From Ceratobasidium sp. AG-K (taxonomy: Eukaryota; Basidiomycota; Agaricomycetes; Cantharellales; Ceratobasidiaceae): a stretch of DNA of 64,000 nt. A model generated the notes under the pieces. That model was not told where the DNA came from. It was given only the letters and a program-made list of their open reading frames with translations, and did no database searches. The stretch covers positions 3,844,001-3,908,000 of the forward strand of contig JAWNGF010000002.1 in assembly GCA_037039685.1 (NCBI GenBank). The letters run 5' to 3'. The translations under genes were made by a program, and so were the position numbers. Positions 33,390 to 45,215 of this stretch are shown here, one piece after another; within the stretch, counting starts at the first letter, position 1; the number at the start of each line of letters is the position of its first letter.

Positions 33390-36128
33390 ATGCGCATCCT
33401 GTTCTTTGTTACGCTCACAACTCGCTCTCTCAGCGCGTCTTCACCGCATTGACCGATCCTAGCTATGGTCACCAAATCTCTGTCGAGTACGCTACGACTC
33501 CTGCGGCCATGATCGAGGCGGCCGACCTTGCCAAGCCAGACATCATTCTCTGCCCATTCTTGACGCGTAAAGTCCCTCAGGAAGTGTACGACAAGGTATG
33601 CAATTGGCTCTTCCGGCCTATCCAAGCTAACTTGGATCCTAGTACTTGACCTTGATCGTCCACCCTGGAGCTCCCGGCGACGCTGGCCCCAGCGCTCTCG
33701 ACTGGGTACGTATAGCATACACCCTTTCTTTAATTGATGCTTATAGTTATTTTTAGGTTTTGATGGGTGACGATGGATCCCTCCCAGATGGCCCTGAAAT
33801 TCTCAAAAAAGTGGGCTCGTCGCCCCTTCCCACGAAACCCCGTTCGCACTGGGCAGTCACTGTCCTGCAAGCTGAAGAAGAGTTCGACAAAGGCCCTGTG
33901 TGGGCTTGGGAGCAGTTTGAACTGCCGGCGACACCTGAAATCAACGGCTCGGCCTCTGCGACGATTACAAAGGCCGCTCTCTATCGTGGCCATGTCACTC
34001 GCGCTGCAGTGGTTGCCGTCCTCGCTGCTTTGGAACGGGTCACCGCTGCTAGCGGCCAGCCAGTGAAGCTTCCCTTCCCAGTCGACATCAAGCCTCCTGC
34101 GGATGCTGAGCTCTCTGTCACTCTCAAGGCTCCTTTCCTTGGCCTCGCCACCCACACTCGCCCATTGCTCCGCCCTGCAGATCGTGCAAGGCCTGTGATC
34201 CCCGCGTTCATAGCGCTGCAGCATGCGCGGCCACTATCCGTGCCGGCGACAGCCAGCCTGGTGTGCTCGTTCGTTGGCTCGACCCTCGCGATTCGGCAAC
34301 TGTTCAAGGCCGTAACCTGTTCATCTATGGTGCATGGGTCGAAGAGAACCGTCTCCCAAGCTGGACCGAGCATCTCCCTGTTGGCAGGATTGTAGCTACG
34401 CGCGATGGCGCCGTCCTCATCAAGACCCCCGACCATGGGCGCCAGGGCGGGTATGGGCTCTGGCTCACTCACGTTCGTGTACCACTCGCCAAGGGTGTCT
34501 CCGGTGGGTTGAACCCCAAGCTACCCTCCGAGGATGGTCTTCGCACCGCTGGACTCGGAGCCGCGCTGCAAGGCGCGCGCGAGTGGGCAGTGGCCGGCAA
34601 GACCGTCGAAGGGGGCAAGGAGGTCGAACTTGGATGGCTGCGCCGCCCAGGAACCTGGCAACAGACCTGGGTGGAGTTTGAGGAGCTGCGCGACGGCGGC
34701 AAGGCGGCCTATGTTTACTCCGATTACTAGTAAGTACTTCATATATGTGCGATGAGCTGGTCACTGACAAGTCGATAGTAACGGAGCGTCCACAACCTTC
34801 CACTGCAAGCAGCATTTGGCTGCCCTCCAGTGGGCCACGAGCCCAGAGCGGGGTGATTTGAGGTTTTTGATTTTGATGGTATGTTGACATATTCGGTCGC
34901 CAGTGCGTGCTAACTGGAAGCTCAGGGCGGTGGTTACTTCTCCAACGGCATCGCTCTCAACACCATTGAGGGCAGCGACGACCCCTCGCTCGAGAGCTGG
35001 AAGAACATCAACGCTATCAACGACGTCGTCGAGCTCGTCATCTCTGATTCGTCCCCCGTGGCCAAGCGCCTCGCCAAGAACCCCAACGTCAACGCCACCT
35101 TCAAGCCTCTTGCTGGCCTCAGTCTCGCCGAGCGTGGCATTCTCACTGTCGCTTCCGTTCGCTCCAACGTCGCTGCCGGCGGATTCGCCCTGGCCACCGC
35201 TGCTGACGTCGTCCTCGCATCTGAGTCGGCCGTCATCAACCCCCACTACCGTGGAGTCGGCTTATACGGCTCCGAGTTCCACACCTATTCGTTCTTTGAG
35301 CGTGGAGGCGATGCCGAGGCGCGCAAGGCTATTCGAGGCATGCTCCCGATGAGTGCTGCCGAGGCTCAGAAGCTCGGATTTGTGGACGAGGTGATGAAGG
35401 GCGGCGATGCCGACACCTACGTCGAGCGCACCAAGGACTACGTGAGGAAGCTGGCTGCCGAGCGTTTCAGCGCCATCGACCAGTACAAGTCTGCACCATG
35501 GACTCGATCCAAGACCCAGTACGACGCGAACCTCCCGCTCGCCGACGCACTTCTCGCCAACAAGCTCGCCACCCAAGCCGCATTCACTCGCCCCCTCGTA
35601 TCCTACCGCCATGCTGAGCTCTCCCAGATGTTGCTCGACTTTTACCACCCCCAGCGCTCCAAGCGTTATTCGAGCCGCCGCAATGCATTTGTCCGCAAAC
35701 TCGCGCCTGCTTCAACTCCTTTGCGATTTGCCACCCACAGGCGCAAGGAAGGCGAATTCGACGAGGAAGAAAAGGACGAATTCGACTTTGCCGAGGGATG
35801 GACTGCCGGCACTGGGGTCGAGTGGGGATGGATCGGATTGCCCGCTCCCCCAACTGAAGAGGCGTGGGCCAAGGATGCGCCGTCTTCCGATTCCAAGCCA
35901 GCCCGCCCTTCGGTCTTGCTCGTCCCTGCTTCGAAGAGCGAGTTGCAAACCCCAGCGTTGTCGACAGGATCGACTCCTTCGGTCGCCGATGCGCTTACCC
36001 CAGCCGATTCGCCCAAGGGTGCGCTACCGCCAGCTACTGGAAAGCCTGTAATCAAGGCTGAGGCCCAAGTTTCGGGAGCGGGTCGTGAGATTCTCTATCC
36101 CTGCTATTACAACAACACCCCCAACTAA
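33390..36128 (+). pseudogene. HypX-like formyltransferase/enoyl-CoA-hydratase fusion, copy 1, two frameshifts
   Basis: Homologue of bacterial HypX/HoxX, a two-domain enzyme that turns N10-formyl-tetrahydrofolate into CO through formyl-CoA. Exons are 33390-33595, 33643-33705, 33757-34729, 34779-34878 and 34926-36128; about 848 residues with frames joined. The formyltransferase half shows HPGAPGDAGPSALDW, WAVTVLQAEEEFDKGPVWAW, LYRGHVTRAAV and NLFIYGAWVEE. The crotonase half shows GGYFSNGIALNTIE, SVRSNVAAGGFALATAADVV and INPHYRGVGLYGSEFHTYSF. A fungal C-terminal extension ends LYPCYYNNTPN. Exon 1 is 206 nt against 207 in copy 2: a base is missing at about 33411-33413, nine codons into the gene. 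Another base is missing at about 34186-34189 (ADRA/ACDP). Both would abolish the protein unless they are sequence errors. Confidence 0.85.
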
Positions 36129-36498
36129 GGTGTTGGTTCAAAATGTACTCGATATGTTTGCTTTCACATTTGCATTGTACACGTTTTGGTCTTGCTCTCA
36201 TGCACATAGATGAACTCGCTGTCTGTTACATTTGTAGCGCCTCCCAGTTGTAGAATGAATTCCTGATTTACATCATCTCGTGCGAGAAAGAATGGTCTTT
36301 CCTCCGATCAATGGTACCGCCCTGTGCACCCAAAGACGAATAAAAGCGCACCTGGGTATTGATACGGGCACTCTGAAAGCTAGGTAAACGTGAAGCAATG
36401 TTCGATACGCGGTTCGGCCATGCTTGCACAGTTCATGTGATCGTTTGTTAAATAAACTTACAGGCTAATTATGTATGTATATAGAGATAAGACAACAA

Positions 36499-36584
36499 GG
36501 GCATGTAGCGCAGTTGGTAGCGCGCTCGCTTAGCACTGCTCACGTAAGCTGCGAGAGGTCTCCGGTTCAAATCCGGACTTGTCC
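36499..36584 (+). tRNA. tRNA-Ala(AGC), intron-containing
   Basis: Acceptor strand GGGCATG pairs with CTTGTCC, including the G3:U70 pair that identifies alanine tRNA (position 6:67 is a T:T mismatch). The D-arm region contains TAGCGCAGTTGGTAGCGC. The anticodon stem CTCGC/GCGAG flanks TT-AGC-A, giving anticodon AGC; a 14-nt intron CTGCTCACGTAAGC sits after position 37. The T arm is TCCGG-TTCAAAT-CCGGA. 86 nt including the intron. The mature sequence is identical to the copy at 60111-60196. Confidence 0.95.
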
Positions 36585-37102
36585 AATCCTTTTTATGTTG
36601 TTTTTATCCCTTAGTTTCGACCGCAAACAGTCCTAAGCACTGCCGACTTTTTATTTTGTTTATTTTTAATATGCCCGCCAATATACTTGGGACTCGGCCC
36701 AAGCGGGTACCTTCCCGTTATTATGCATAGCAGATGATTCACCCTAGCCACGACGTAAGTAAGTGTTTGTTCCCGCGGGCTTGGTCCAAACTCGAGACCT
36801 GGCCAGCTAACCTAACCAGAGTCGCCGTATTTGGCTGTGCTTGCCGAAATCCAAAAGCACAGCTGTCAGAAAACTTGCACTCGGCCATTCAGCCATCTTC
36901 AGCCCCCCACCCGCGGTTTACGCTGCCCACCGAGATTCGACCCCTAGTACCACGGCGACGCCATAAAGCTGAGCAGTGATCAATTAACCCATTCAAGTGA
37001 CCCGACAAACACAATACAATATGCAAGAAACAGTCATGTAAAGTAAATCAATATAAGCACCCGAGGATTCATTCTCCTCGAGATTGTTTTGGCGCATACA
37101 CT
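36585..37102. other. Intergenic, nothing recognised
   Basis: 518 bp between the tRNA and the 3' end of the Ser/Pro-rich gene. A T-rich tract directly after the tRNA (TTTTTATGTTGTTTTTATCC) can serve as the RNA polymerase III terminator. Confidence 0.5.
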
Positions 37103-39902
37103 CTAATACCTTCCTCCCGCGTCGCTCGACTCGCTCGCAATCGTTACCGCAAAGTCGTTTTCGCTTGCGGGGCGAGCCCACTTGTAGCGTTCGCGGAGAG
37201 CACGGAAGGGTGGATATGCAGATGGATGAGCAGGTGCAGGCGTGCGCAGACTTGGGTTACTACAGCGAGGTCAGTAGGCGCTTGGACTGAGTGCAAACCA
37301 CTCACTTGGCGCTCAATGTAGGCCCCAAACTCAACCTCGCAAAGCTACTAGGGAAGATGGGATTCCCAGGACCGCGCTCGGCGACCGGATTCCACGCGTC
37401 GCTGGTGGCACCGCCTCGACTCAAGGGCGAGTTCCAACCTCCGCCACTGCTCGCGGGCGAATTCCAGCCGCCGCCACGTCCGCCCAGGCCGCTCAGGCCG
37501 CTCTTTCCGCCTGTGCTGATTGTGTTCGAGAGCGGAGAGACCCATGCGCCACGTCCGACTCGAGCTGGCATTGGTGGGCCCAAGAATTGGTGGATCGATG
37601 GAGAGGGCGAGGCAGGTGCGGGTGATGTCGTTCCGCTGTGGGTAGCACCCGGGATGGGCACACCTCCACTCGGAGTGGTATCGCCACCGCGACCAGTAGG
37701 AGACACGGCGCCACTTCCTGCACCGCCGGTAGCGACTGGATGGGGAGGGTGGAACCCAGGAGACATAGGCGTCGTCATGATACGGAGTCCAACGACTGGA
37801 GACTCGGGTTCGGGCGTCTTTTCGAAGGCATCAGTGCTGTCCTTGTCCTTGTCGCTACTGGCTTCTTCTTCTTCTTCTTCTTCCTCTTCACCGATCAGTT
37901 CCATTCGGCCGCCGTCACTTCGCCCGCTGACACTGCCAGCCCAGCTCTTCGAGTCGCCACGGCCTCCGCCGAGTCCCGTCACAGAACCTCCTGCGAAATA
38001 GTGTGTCGGCGAGTTGGTCACGGAGCCTCGAGCCGAGCCCGCTCCGTTGGCGCCACTGGGGAAAACAGGCTCGACCCAAGCCTCGGGCTCATGCTCCCCA
38101 CCGTCCGAATCGGCATGCTCACTCCCTGCGTGTCCGTCGCCGTCGCGCAGGCTCCTGAATCCGGCCTCGGGGCTCATCTGGGCAAGTTCGCTAATGCCAA
38201 CTCGGCGAACATCTTCGTCCTCTTCTTCGTCCTCGAGTTCCTCGTCGTCTTCATAGATATCTGACGGGACACCTAGAGCGCCCTTGACGCGCTCCCACAA
38301 TGCCTCGCTTCGCGCACGGATGCACGCTCGAGCAAACAGCACCCACTCCTTGTCTGGAAGTTGCTCCCGGGTGGTTTGGGTGAGATGTGTGACGAGTTGG
38401 GCATAGGTCCATTTCGTGGGGTTCGACGGAAGACCGAGAGGATGTTCGGAAGGAGCAGCCTTGCTCGATGGAGGCGCAATAGGTGGAGGAGAGTCAGAGA
38501 TCTCGCGCGTCAAAGAAGGTCGGTCCTCGCCTGGGAAAGGCGGCCACATGGGCTGGGCGGATTCGCTCTTGGGCGTCAGGCCATCGGTGGCATCCTTGGC
38601 TTTGTCTTCTGGTTTCGGACGAGGGAAAAGCGCGTTGAGCAATGCAAACAGCTTCTGGCTCTGGGTCCCAGGCGTATTGATCAAGGCCTCTACCTCGGCC
38701 GGGCGGTCCAAAAATGGCAAGATCTCTCCCTCAGGAAGCGCAGTGAAATGGGCGGGTTCGACTGCTGCGCTCACTCCTGGAACATTTGGAGAAGAAGCGG
38801 TGCGGGTATCGGCGGGATCGCGGCTGGCCATGGCGAGATCATAGAGCTGCTGGGCCGAGAGCTGCGGTGCACGGGCGCCAGAGCGGTCCTGCGTGGGATT
38901 ATGGGAAGACAGGTCGACTCCGCCAGAACCAATGGAACGAGTGCGGGCCCGGCTCTGAGCTGGCCCAAATGTGCTGGCAAAGCCAGGACCAGCTCCTGGG
39001 CTCGCAGCACGCTGAGGAGGGCCTGTGCGAGCGGTCCCTGGGGTCGGCGAAATGGGTGTAAACGACGAGAACGCAAAGCTCATGCGAGAACGCTTGCGGC
39101 CGCCAGGTCCTGGTTCGCCTTCGCCGTCAGACGAAGTGCCCGAGGCGGCTCCCCACGAAGACCGGCGGTGGTGCGAGCGCTCGCGGAACGATCCTGACCC
39201 GCCATACGGGCCTGGAGACGGCGCATGGGGATGGTCCTCTTCGGAGACGGCGCTGGTGTTTGGAACACGGACGATGGTCAAGCGAGATGTGCTTGTGCGG
39301 GGTTTAGAGTCCTGTGGCTGACGTCAGCATGCGGGGTATGATTTTGAGCGTGGGACACACCTCCTCATAGTGCTTCCCCCATGGGTCGACGGCCGCCATG
39401 GACCCACGCCTCGACGACAGCCGCCGATGGGGAGGCAACCCTGACTGCTGCGGTTGGGGAGGCGGAGACGCTACGGAATATGTGAGCAACGCATGACGTC
39501 ACAAGCAACGTACTCACTAATGGACGGTGACCCTGCTCGTGCTGCCATCATTGCGCTCATACTTCCGATCGGCATGTCGTTGGTACGTTCTGTCGATGAC
39601 GAGCGCGAGTGTGTGTCGTCGGCAAACTGCACACGGTTCACCGGGCTCTCGACGCGACGTGCAAGTGGCGAGCCAGTGCGCGGACTGTGGCTGAACGGAT
39701 GAGAGTGTGGGTGCGGATGCGGATGCGGGTGAGAGTACGGCGAGTGCGGGTGATGCGACGTATTTGGAATCTGCGGATGCGGATGCGCGTCGTGCGGGCG
39801 CGGGGCAGCAAGCGGAGCACCGGTCTCGGGCATGGTGTTATAACGACGAAAGTCGACAGAGGTCGGGGTCAAGATCGAGCAGGGGCCGGGCATCTGGCGC
39901 AT
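37103..39902 (-). CDS. Large Ser/Pro/Gly-rich protein of unknown function
   Basis: Four exons, about 880 residues, mostly disordered. N-terminal part: a His-Pro repeat (HPHPHPHPHSHPFSH) and SPLARRVESPVNRVQFADD. A short exon ends SMAAVDPWGKHYEE; the long exon (37302-39264) follows with SRMSFAFSSFTPISPTPGT. A more ordered core runs around AHFTALPEGEILPFLDRPAEV, LFALLNALFPRPKP, then WTYAQLVTHLTQTTREQ and EWVLFARACIRARSEALWERV. Then come acidic runs (12-residue Glu stretch encoded by a CTT/CTC repeat near 37865) and Gly/Ser-rich repeats. The last exon reads PPFRALRERYKWARPASEND and stops at 37103. Conserved-looking ordered patches suggest a real regulatory or scaffold protein, but I know no named domain. 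Start at 39902 is tentative; Met codons at 39893 and 39833 are in frame. Confidence 0.75.
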
Positions 39903-42900
39903 ATAACTCGCGTTCGTGGCTTCTCGCGCTTCCCCCAGGGAGGTTGGACTCCCACATCGATGGCCACCCCGGCTTTATATGGAACCCATCTCCTGTCCAC
40001 ACGTAATAGCTTTCCCTCACTGCCAACACGCTCTTTTCTTCCCGTCACTGTCGAGTTCGCCCGGTCTATCCGGAAGTATTCAGGGACTTGCCGTGTTACC
40101 CAGGATAAATTGAACTGCGATATATCCACAATGGCCCATACACGGAGTCCTACCCCCAATCGATCCCCGCCTGGTCCCCATTTTTCCTGGCCGGTTCCCC
40201 CAGATGCACATTTAGGCCCTCGGTGCAGTGCTTCATTTGGGCCCAACTGGCCGAAAATCTAGCGCACCGAGGAACCGAGCTTGCTCTCAAATTCGTACTC
40301 AATTCTCGGGCGCGAGGGCTCTCGTATCAGTCCCGTACCCGTAAATACAATGGACATAGATAAGCATGTAAGCTTGTCGAAAGATAAGACCATAAATTGA
40401 ATAGAGCTCGGTCCAGCTGATTGGCTCGCCAATGGGACGCTACGATCATCGCCGTCTATCGATCCGAACGTGGCGCCTGCCCCAAATCATCTAGAACGGC
40501 GTCACAAGCATCATAGAATAACGCGCGCGGCTTTTCAAAATGGGCTGGGCTGCTGGGTAGAGCCCCGCAGGCCCCTATATAAGCACAACCCCGGCTGTCC
40601 ATCACATTGCCTGATATCGTTACCTGTTGCGCTCAGACTAAACTGGGTGAACATTACAATGAAAAGTTACTTCTAAACAGTCGTCAGCAGACCCCGGCAG
40701 GAGCATATGCGGGGTCAGGAGACGAGCCAAAGTTCATAGGCGCAAGGCTGGACCCAAACTAGGAATATGCCTTACGGTAAACAACCGCGCCCAGCACGAG
40801 AGCTGCCCGTATACACGCCCCGACGAACGTTTGTTTCCCCACATTTCCGGGCCCAGAATCCCATAGAATCCGGTCTGGATTTTTCTCAATTAGACTCGAC
40901 GGAGTTAGTCGCTCGCTTGCGCAAAATACGTCATTTTACGCAGGGATAGAGTAACAAACTCGCGAACGGCACGCCTTGCCCCCAAAATTGCGTAATAAAT
41001 CGACATTTGAGCGCGACAAACGCGTGGTTATTTGACTGCGAAGCCCGACAATCCTATAGCCGGGAGGCGTGTGCGGTCCAGTGGCAGTCTAGGCTCGAAA
41101 CAATAAGACATGTGTTAGCAAAACAGTAAGTGGGGCGGACGGTAGGTCACAGGACGTCGGGAGTCGGTCCGGGTATCTGTAGACTTACGTTGTGAACGAG
41201 GGTGCGAGTGTGACTTGGCTCGTCGTCAAGTACAACGGCACTATGTCACAGAAAAGTCATGGCAAGCTTTGACGTAACGCACTCGTTCCTTCCAGCGCGA
41301 TCATATTATGATACTTACAACTCCGACGGGAATATAGTGGGTATCTACCAGTGACTTTGTTTACTGGATATCTGCCCAATCATAACCTTTGAGCGATCAC
41401 TTGAATATTTTAATCGCGCACTCTTCTCCGGGATTTGAATAATCCAAGCGGAGTGCCTTGTATGCGATATTTTAGCGTACCCTAAGAACGTTCTACTGGC
41501 GACCAAGTAAACACATGACTCGTACGCGAGCTGCACTGAAAGTCTGAGCAATATTCGAGCCTCGAATTCGAAGCTGTTGATCTCGGCTGACCGAAAGCTA
41601 TTGAACCTATAACTCGGTCCCGGCGTCGATCAAGGAGTACATCACCCCAAAATAGCTATATCCGCATCAAGCGAACCAACCGCCTTTGTTGTGCTCTGCC
41701 GATTAACTTACTTTATTTGCTCGAGATTAAACTCGTGTAGATCTGTTAAAGAAGTCGCGTAGGCGCGCTGGCGGGATTGATGTTAGTTCGGTAGTATATG
41801 GAGCCGGTCTACACGAATGTAATTAGTACCGATTGTGCCGACGTGCCCTGGACACTAAAAGAAATAGCCTTGTGGGGTAGGCGGAGGTGATTTCGCTACT
41901 GCCATTCGAACCCGGCGGGATCTGTGACTGACAGGTCGAGGCACTGCAGGAGAAAATCACCGAGCAGACGGACAAATTTACTGGCCAGGCCCCCGGTTAG
42001 TAAATGCCTCCCGATCACAATAACATAATTTGGCCGTAGCTGTTCGATAGAGACTAGGTCGATCGCTCGGAGACATGCGGTGAATAAGGCACGTTGCCGT
42101 GATACGTGTACGAGCGCAGCTAACGACGCGCAGTCTAGGTCGAGCCTGAGACTAGGCAAGGCGGGTCACCTCAGAATTCTTGCAGTTCTGGTGAGTGAGT
42201 ACCAAAGTCGATCTCGGTACGCGACGATTGAACGCCGAGTCGGCCAGAACGCAACAGGAACTAATTCGCTGTCCTTGATACACATCCAGGAACAAGGTGG
42301 AGGGACAGAAGCGCGCCTAATATGGCCAAAACTATGGCGCGAGGGGTTAGTGCCAAGGATATTGATTGACGTTTGTTCGATTCTTAAAAAGGATAAGGAT
42401 ACACAAACAAAAGATTAACATACACCGCGACTTTTCCGGCTCGCTGCGGATGCTAGTGATCTAGAACGGATGCGTCTCGCGTTTACTGCGCCGGTAACGG
42501 CTCATTGATTGTACCCGGCAATATGCATAAATGACTATACTCCTATCAAACCCCGGTCGCTAATCGATTGAGATGCGACAAGCAGCTTGTCCAACTGAGA
42601 CACGACGACAAAACCCACTACAAATACTCTGACTAGTATGTCAAGTTGGGAACTATACACAGACGTTGGAGGTTCCAACTTTATGGACTTTGAAATCGGG
42701 AACAGTCCCTATGTGGGCTATCGTCTTTTGTGAATGTTTCGGTGAAGCCAAGTGTGCTGAGAAATGAGCGCAAAGTAACGAGTTCGAGGCGCACCCCAGA
42801 TCCAAGATTACGAACATGGTGACTTCGTACAGTGATTCCATTTGGACCGAATTGAAAGAAGGGTGTTGGTCATTGACCCACCAAGTCGAACACGGATTCG

Positions 42901-43315
42901 GGGCCGGGCGAATTTTCTGCGCATTTTCGCTGTGTACAACGAAGATCCTGAGTAGGGCTCGTGAAGGTGTTGATTTGATGTTAATTATAGTCCAACGACA
43001 AAGATGAGCCTTGCGCCACTCAGAATGCCAATACCCCACGTGCATGTATTTTGCCTCCGGAGTCTGGACACCGTCGGTCTCCCCTGTGCGATATTGGCAG
43101 TTGTGATGACGAGACCCTCCATGTTGACAAGCCCCCCTTGATATGTCAGTCGAACCTACTATCCGGCGGCAAAGGACACCCGTCTGGTTCTCGATTCACA
43201 TGAAGGTAAGCGTCGATCAGGGCCTTGGACACGACATCAACTCCGAATCTATATCAGCGCTCGCCTGAATCCCACTTTCCCAAATCACCCACTTTCCCCT
43301 TCCGCCATCTCCATC
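39903..43315. other. 3.4 kb region without a recognised gene
   Basis: Only short open frames without family resemblance, the longest 130 codons (42653-43045, minus). A core-promoter-like CCCCTATATAAGCACAACC at about 40572 is not followed by a convincing coding region; the nearest ATG opens only five codons. It may drive a noncoding RNA. No transposon hallmarks were seen. Confidence 0.5.
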
Positions 43316-44952
43316 ATGGGCCCCAAGCGCATCATCGCCGTCTGCGGTGCTACCGGTAAGTTGCGTCTTGACGTGTGTGGGCGTATCTAACGCGAGCTTT
43401 TCTCACCCGTTGCTTCTCATGAATCACCTACCTCGACGTATGCAGGTACACAAGGAGGAAGTGTTATTAGCCACCTCCAACGTAATGGGACGTTTGCCAT
43501 TCGAGCCTTAACACGCAAACCATCATCGCCACGTGCAAAAGGTACGGTCGATCCGACGCTTCTCATAATCGTACCAGACTAACATGCTTGCATCGAATCA
43601 GAACTAGCAGAGGCTGGCGTCGAAGTCGTCCGCGCCGATTATGATGATGTCGAAAGTCTCATATCTGCTTTCAAAGGTAAATCTCCGCTGGGATCAGCCT
43701 GACTCCACCCCTGACCCACCTTGTGTGTAGGATGCTATGGCGTATTCGGGGTCACCAACTGGTTCGAGGCGTTTGGGCGAGAACGAGAGCAGGGATGCAA
43801 CCTTGTGCGGGCTGCGAAAGCCACCGACATACAACACTTTGTTCTTTCGTACGTCGTTCATTTATCAATAACGATCTACCTATCTAACTTTTTGATCACC
43901 GATACTTGTTTTTTAAATACCTAATTTGATTGAAAATCTACCCCAACCTTCTTCTTCACCTCCCTGGGCGTTTCTCGCTATTATGGCTCAACCCTCGACC
44001 CAACCAACCTTCCATGGTACAGGACAGGAGATCATACAGGCTCGCTGGAATGCGCGCAGTTGGAGACCAAGTAAGTACAAATCTTGTTCAAAGTTCAAGT
44101 CAAGGAGCCTTGGTTGTTATGCATGAGTTGGTCATTCGAGGCGCCGTTTAGATTATTGATGAATCGATCGACTGATTGTATTGCTCTCTTGACTAGGGCC
44201 GACGCCAACGATTTTCTCATCTCCTCGGGTCTTCCACGCACTAGCGTGTATTTGGCATTCTACTATTCCAATCTATTTCTCTTCGAGGCGCTCCAGAAAA
44301 GGACAGATGGCACACTTCAAATGAAGCTCGCTTTCCCTACCGACAGCCCCATCCCGAGTTTATCGGCGTCCGATGTTGGCGGATTTGTGAGTGCCCTATT
44401 ATTTGTTATGCAAAGTGCAGCAAAGCGAATAGCGGGGTGACCATCGACTTGTAGGTTCTGGCCGCGTTTATGGATCCAGTAAAATGGATAGGGGAAGATA
44501 TGCGCCTATGCACCGAATTCATTACCCCCGAGAATACGCAACTATATTTGAAGAAGTATCAGGGTGCGTCGGGTCTTGCTACCGGAAATATCAATCATCT
44601 GACTAGTTCTTTCGGAGCGTAGGAAGCCGGTACATGTTGACGAAGTGACCCTGGATGATTTCATGCAAATGAGTGAAGGCCCGTACCCATATCCTTCGGA
44701 GATGTGGTCGCTGTAAGTGTATATTCTACAGTTGCGCCTTATAGAGTCTTACCTGCCTCTTTTCTGGATAGATTCCGATACTACCTTGACACGGAAGCTA
44801 CCGCGGCGTTCTCTCCCAAATTGGCGGCCGAGGTTTACCCCGCGCGACAAAATTGGCGGCAGTTTGCTATACAATACGTCAAACCGACTCCTTCGTCCCC
44901 TCCACTCGTTGTCAAACAGGAATATTTGGTCGAGGAAAGGGATCGTGCATGA
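43316..44952 (+). CDS. NmrA-like NAD(P)-binding protein, copy 2
   Basis: Paralogue of the gene at 18.6-20.0 kb, transcribed in the opposite direction. MGPKRIIAVCGATG joins TQGGSVISHLQ across intron 1 to form the cofactor loop. Then come IRALTRKPSSPRAK, EVVRADYDDVESL, GCYGVFGVTNWFEAFGRE and HFVLS joined to TGDHTGSLE using the acceptor at 44021-44022. DANDFLISSGLPRTSVYLAFYYSNLFLFEAL, PTDSPIPSLSASDVGGFV and QVLSERRKPVHVDEVTLDDF follow, with a C-terminus NWRQFAIQYVKP and stop at 44950-44952. The intron after HFVLS is about 170 nt, longer than its counterpart in copy 1. Likely cytosolic redox sensor or reductase; substrate unknown. No frameshift was seen. Confidence 0.85.
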
Positions 44953-45215
44953 TGGCTATAACGGCATTTTGAGGAGCACGAGCCGACTAAAATACCACTA
45001 GTCGATCGTTGTAAAGAATGATATCCCACATGTAACAAAGGCTTTGGGAAAGGTGACTAGCTATGCATTTGTAGTATTTTTTGTATCATATCACATTTCC
45101 ATTTCATTCGATTAGATGTTACAACACTCGGGTATAGGTACATACAGTCGAGAATCCTTGAGACAGTGCAAGAATGAGCACACGAGTATCACACACGGTT
45201 TATATTGGTACATGA

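Larger units (their letters stand above)
33336..36584 (+). repeat. Segmental duplication, left arm: HypX-like gene plus tRNA-Ala
   Basis: TATA box, HypX-like gene and tRNA-Ala(AGC) occur in the same order, orientation and approximate spacing as in the right arm (60111-63780), but on the opposite strand. Gene-to-tRNA distance is 370 bp here and 292 bp there. The sequences flanking the arms are unrelated. Confidence 0.8.

Noticed and set aside
33390..36128. Reading the HypX-like genes as evidence of a hydrogenase maturation cluster
   Set aside because: No hydrogenase subunit, HypA-F or nickel/iron handling gene lies in the window; neighbours are unrelated.
41896..42159. 87-codon minus-strand frame
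   Set aside because: No recognisable family, no promoter or neighbouring exons; consistent with chance in a gene-poor stretch.
43850..44022. NmrA-like copy 2 appeared to lack an AG acceptor before SSTLDPTN, near 43985
   Set aside because: Using the AG at 44021-44022 joins HFVLS to TGDHTGSLE, which aligns with VMSTGDAV in copy 1; the gene is normal with a longer intron.
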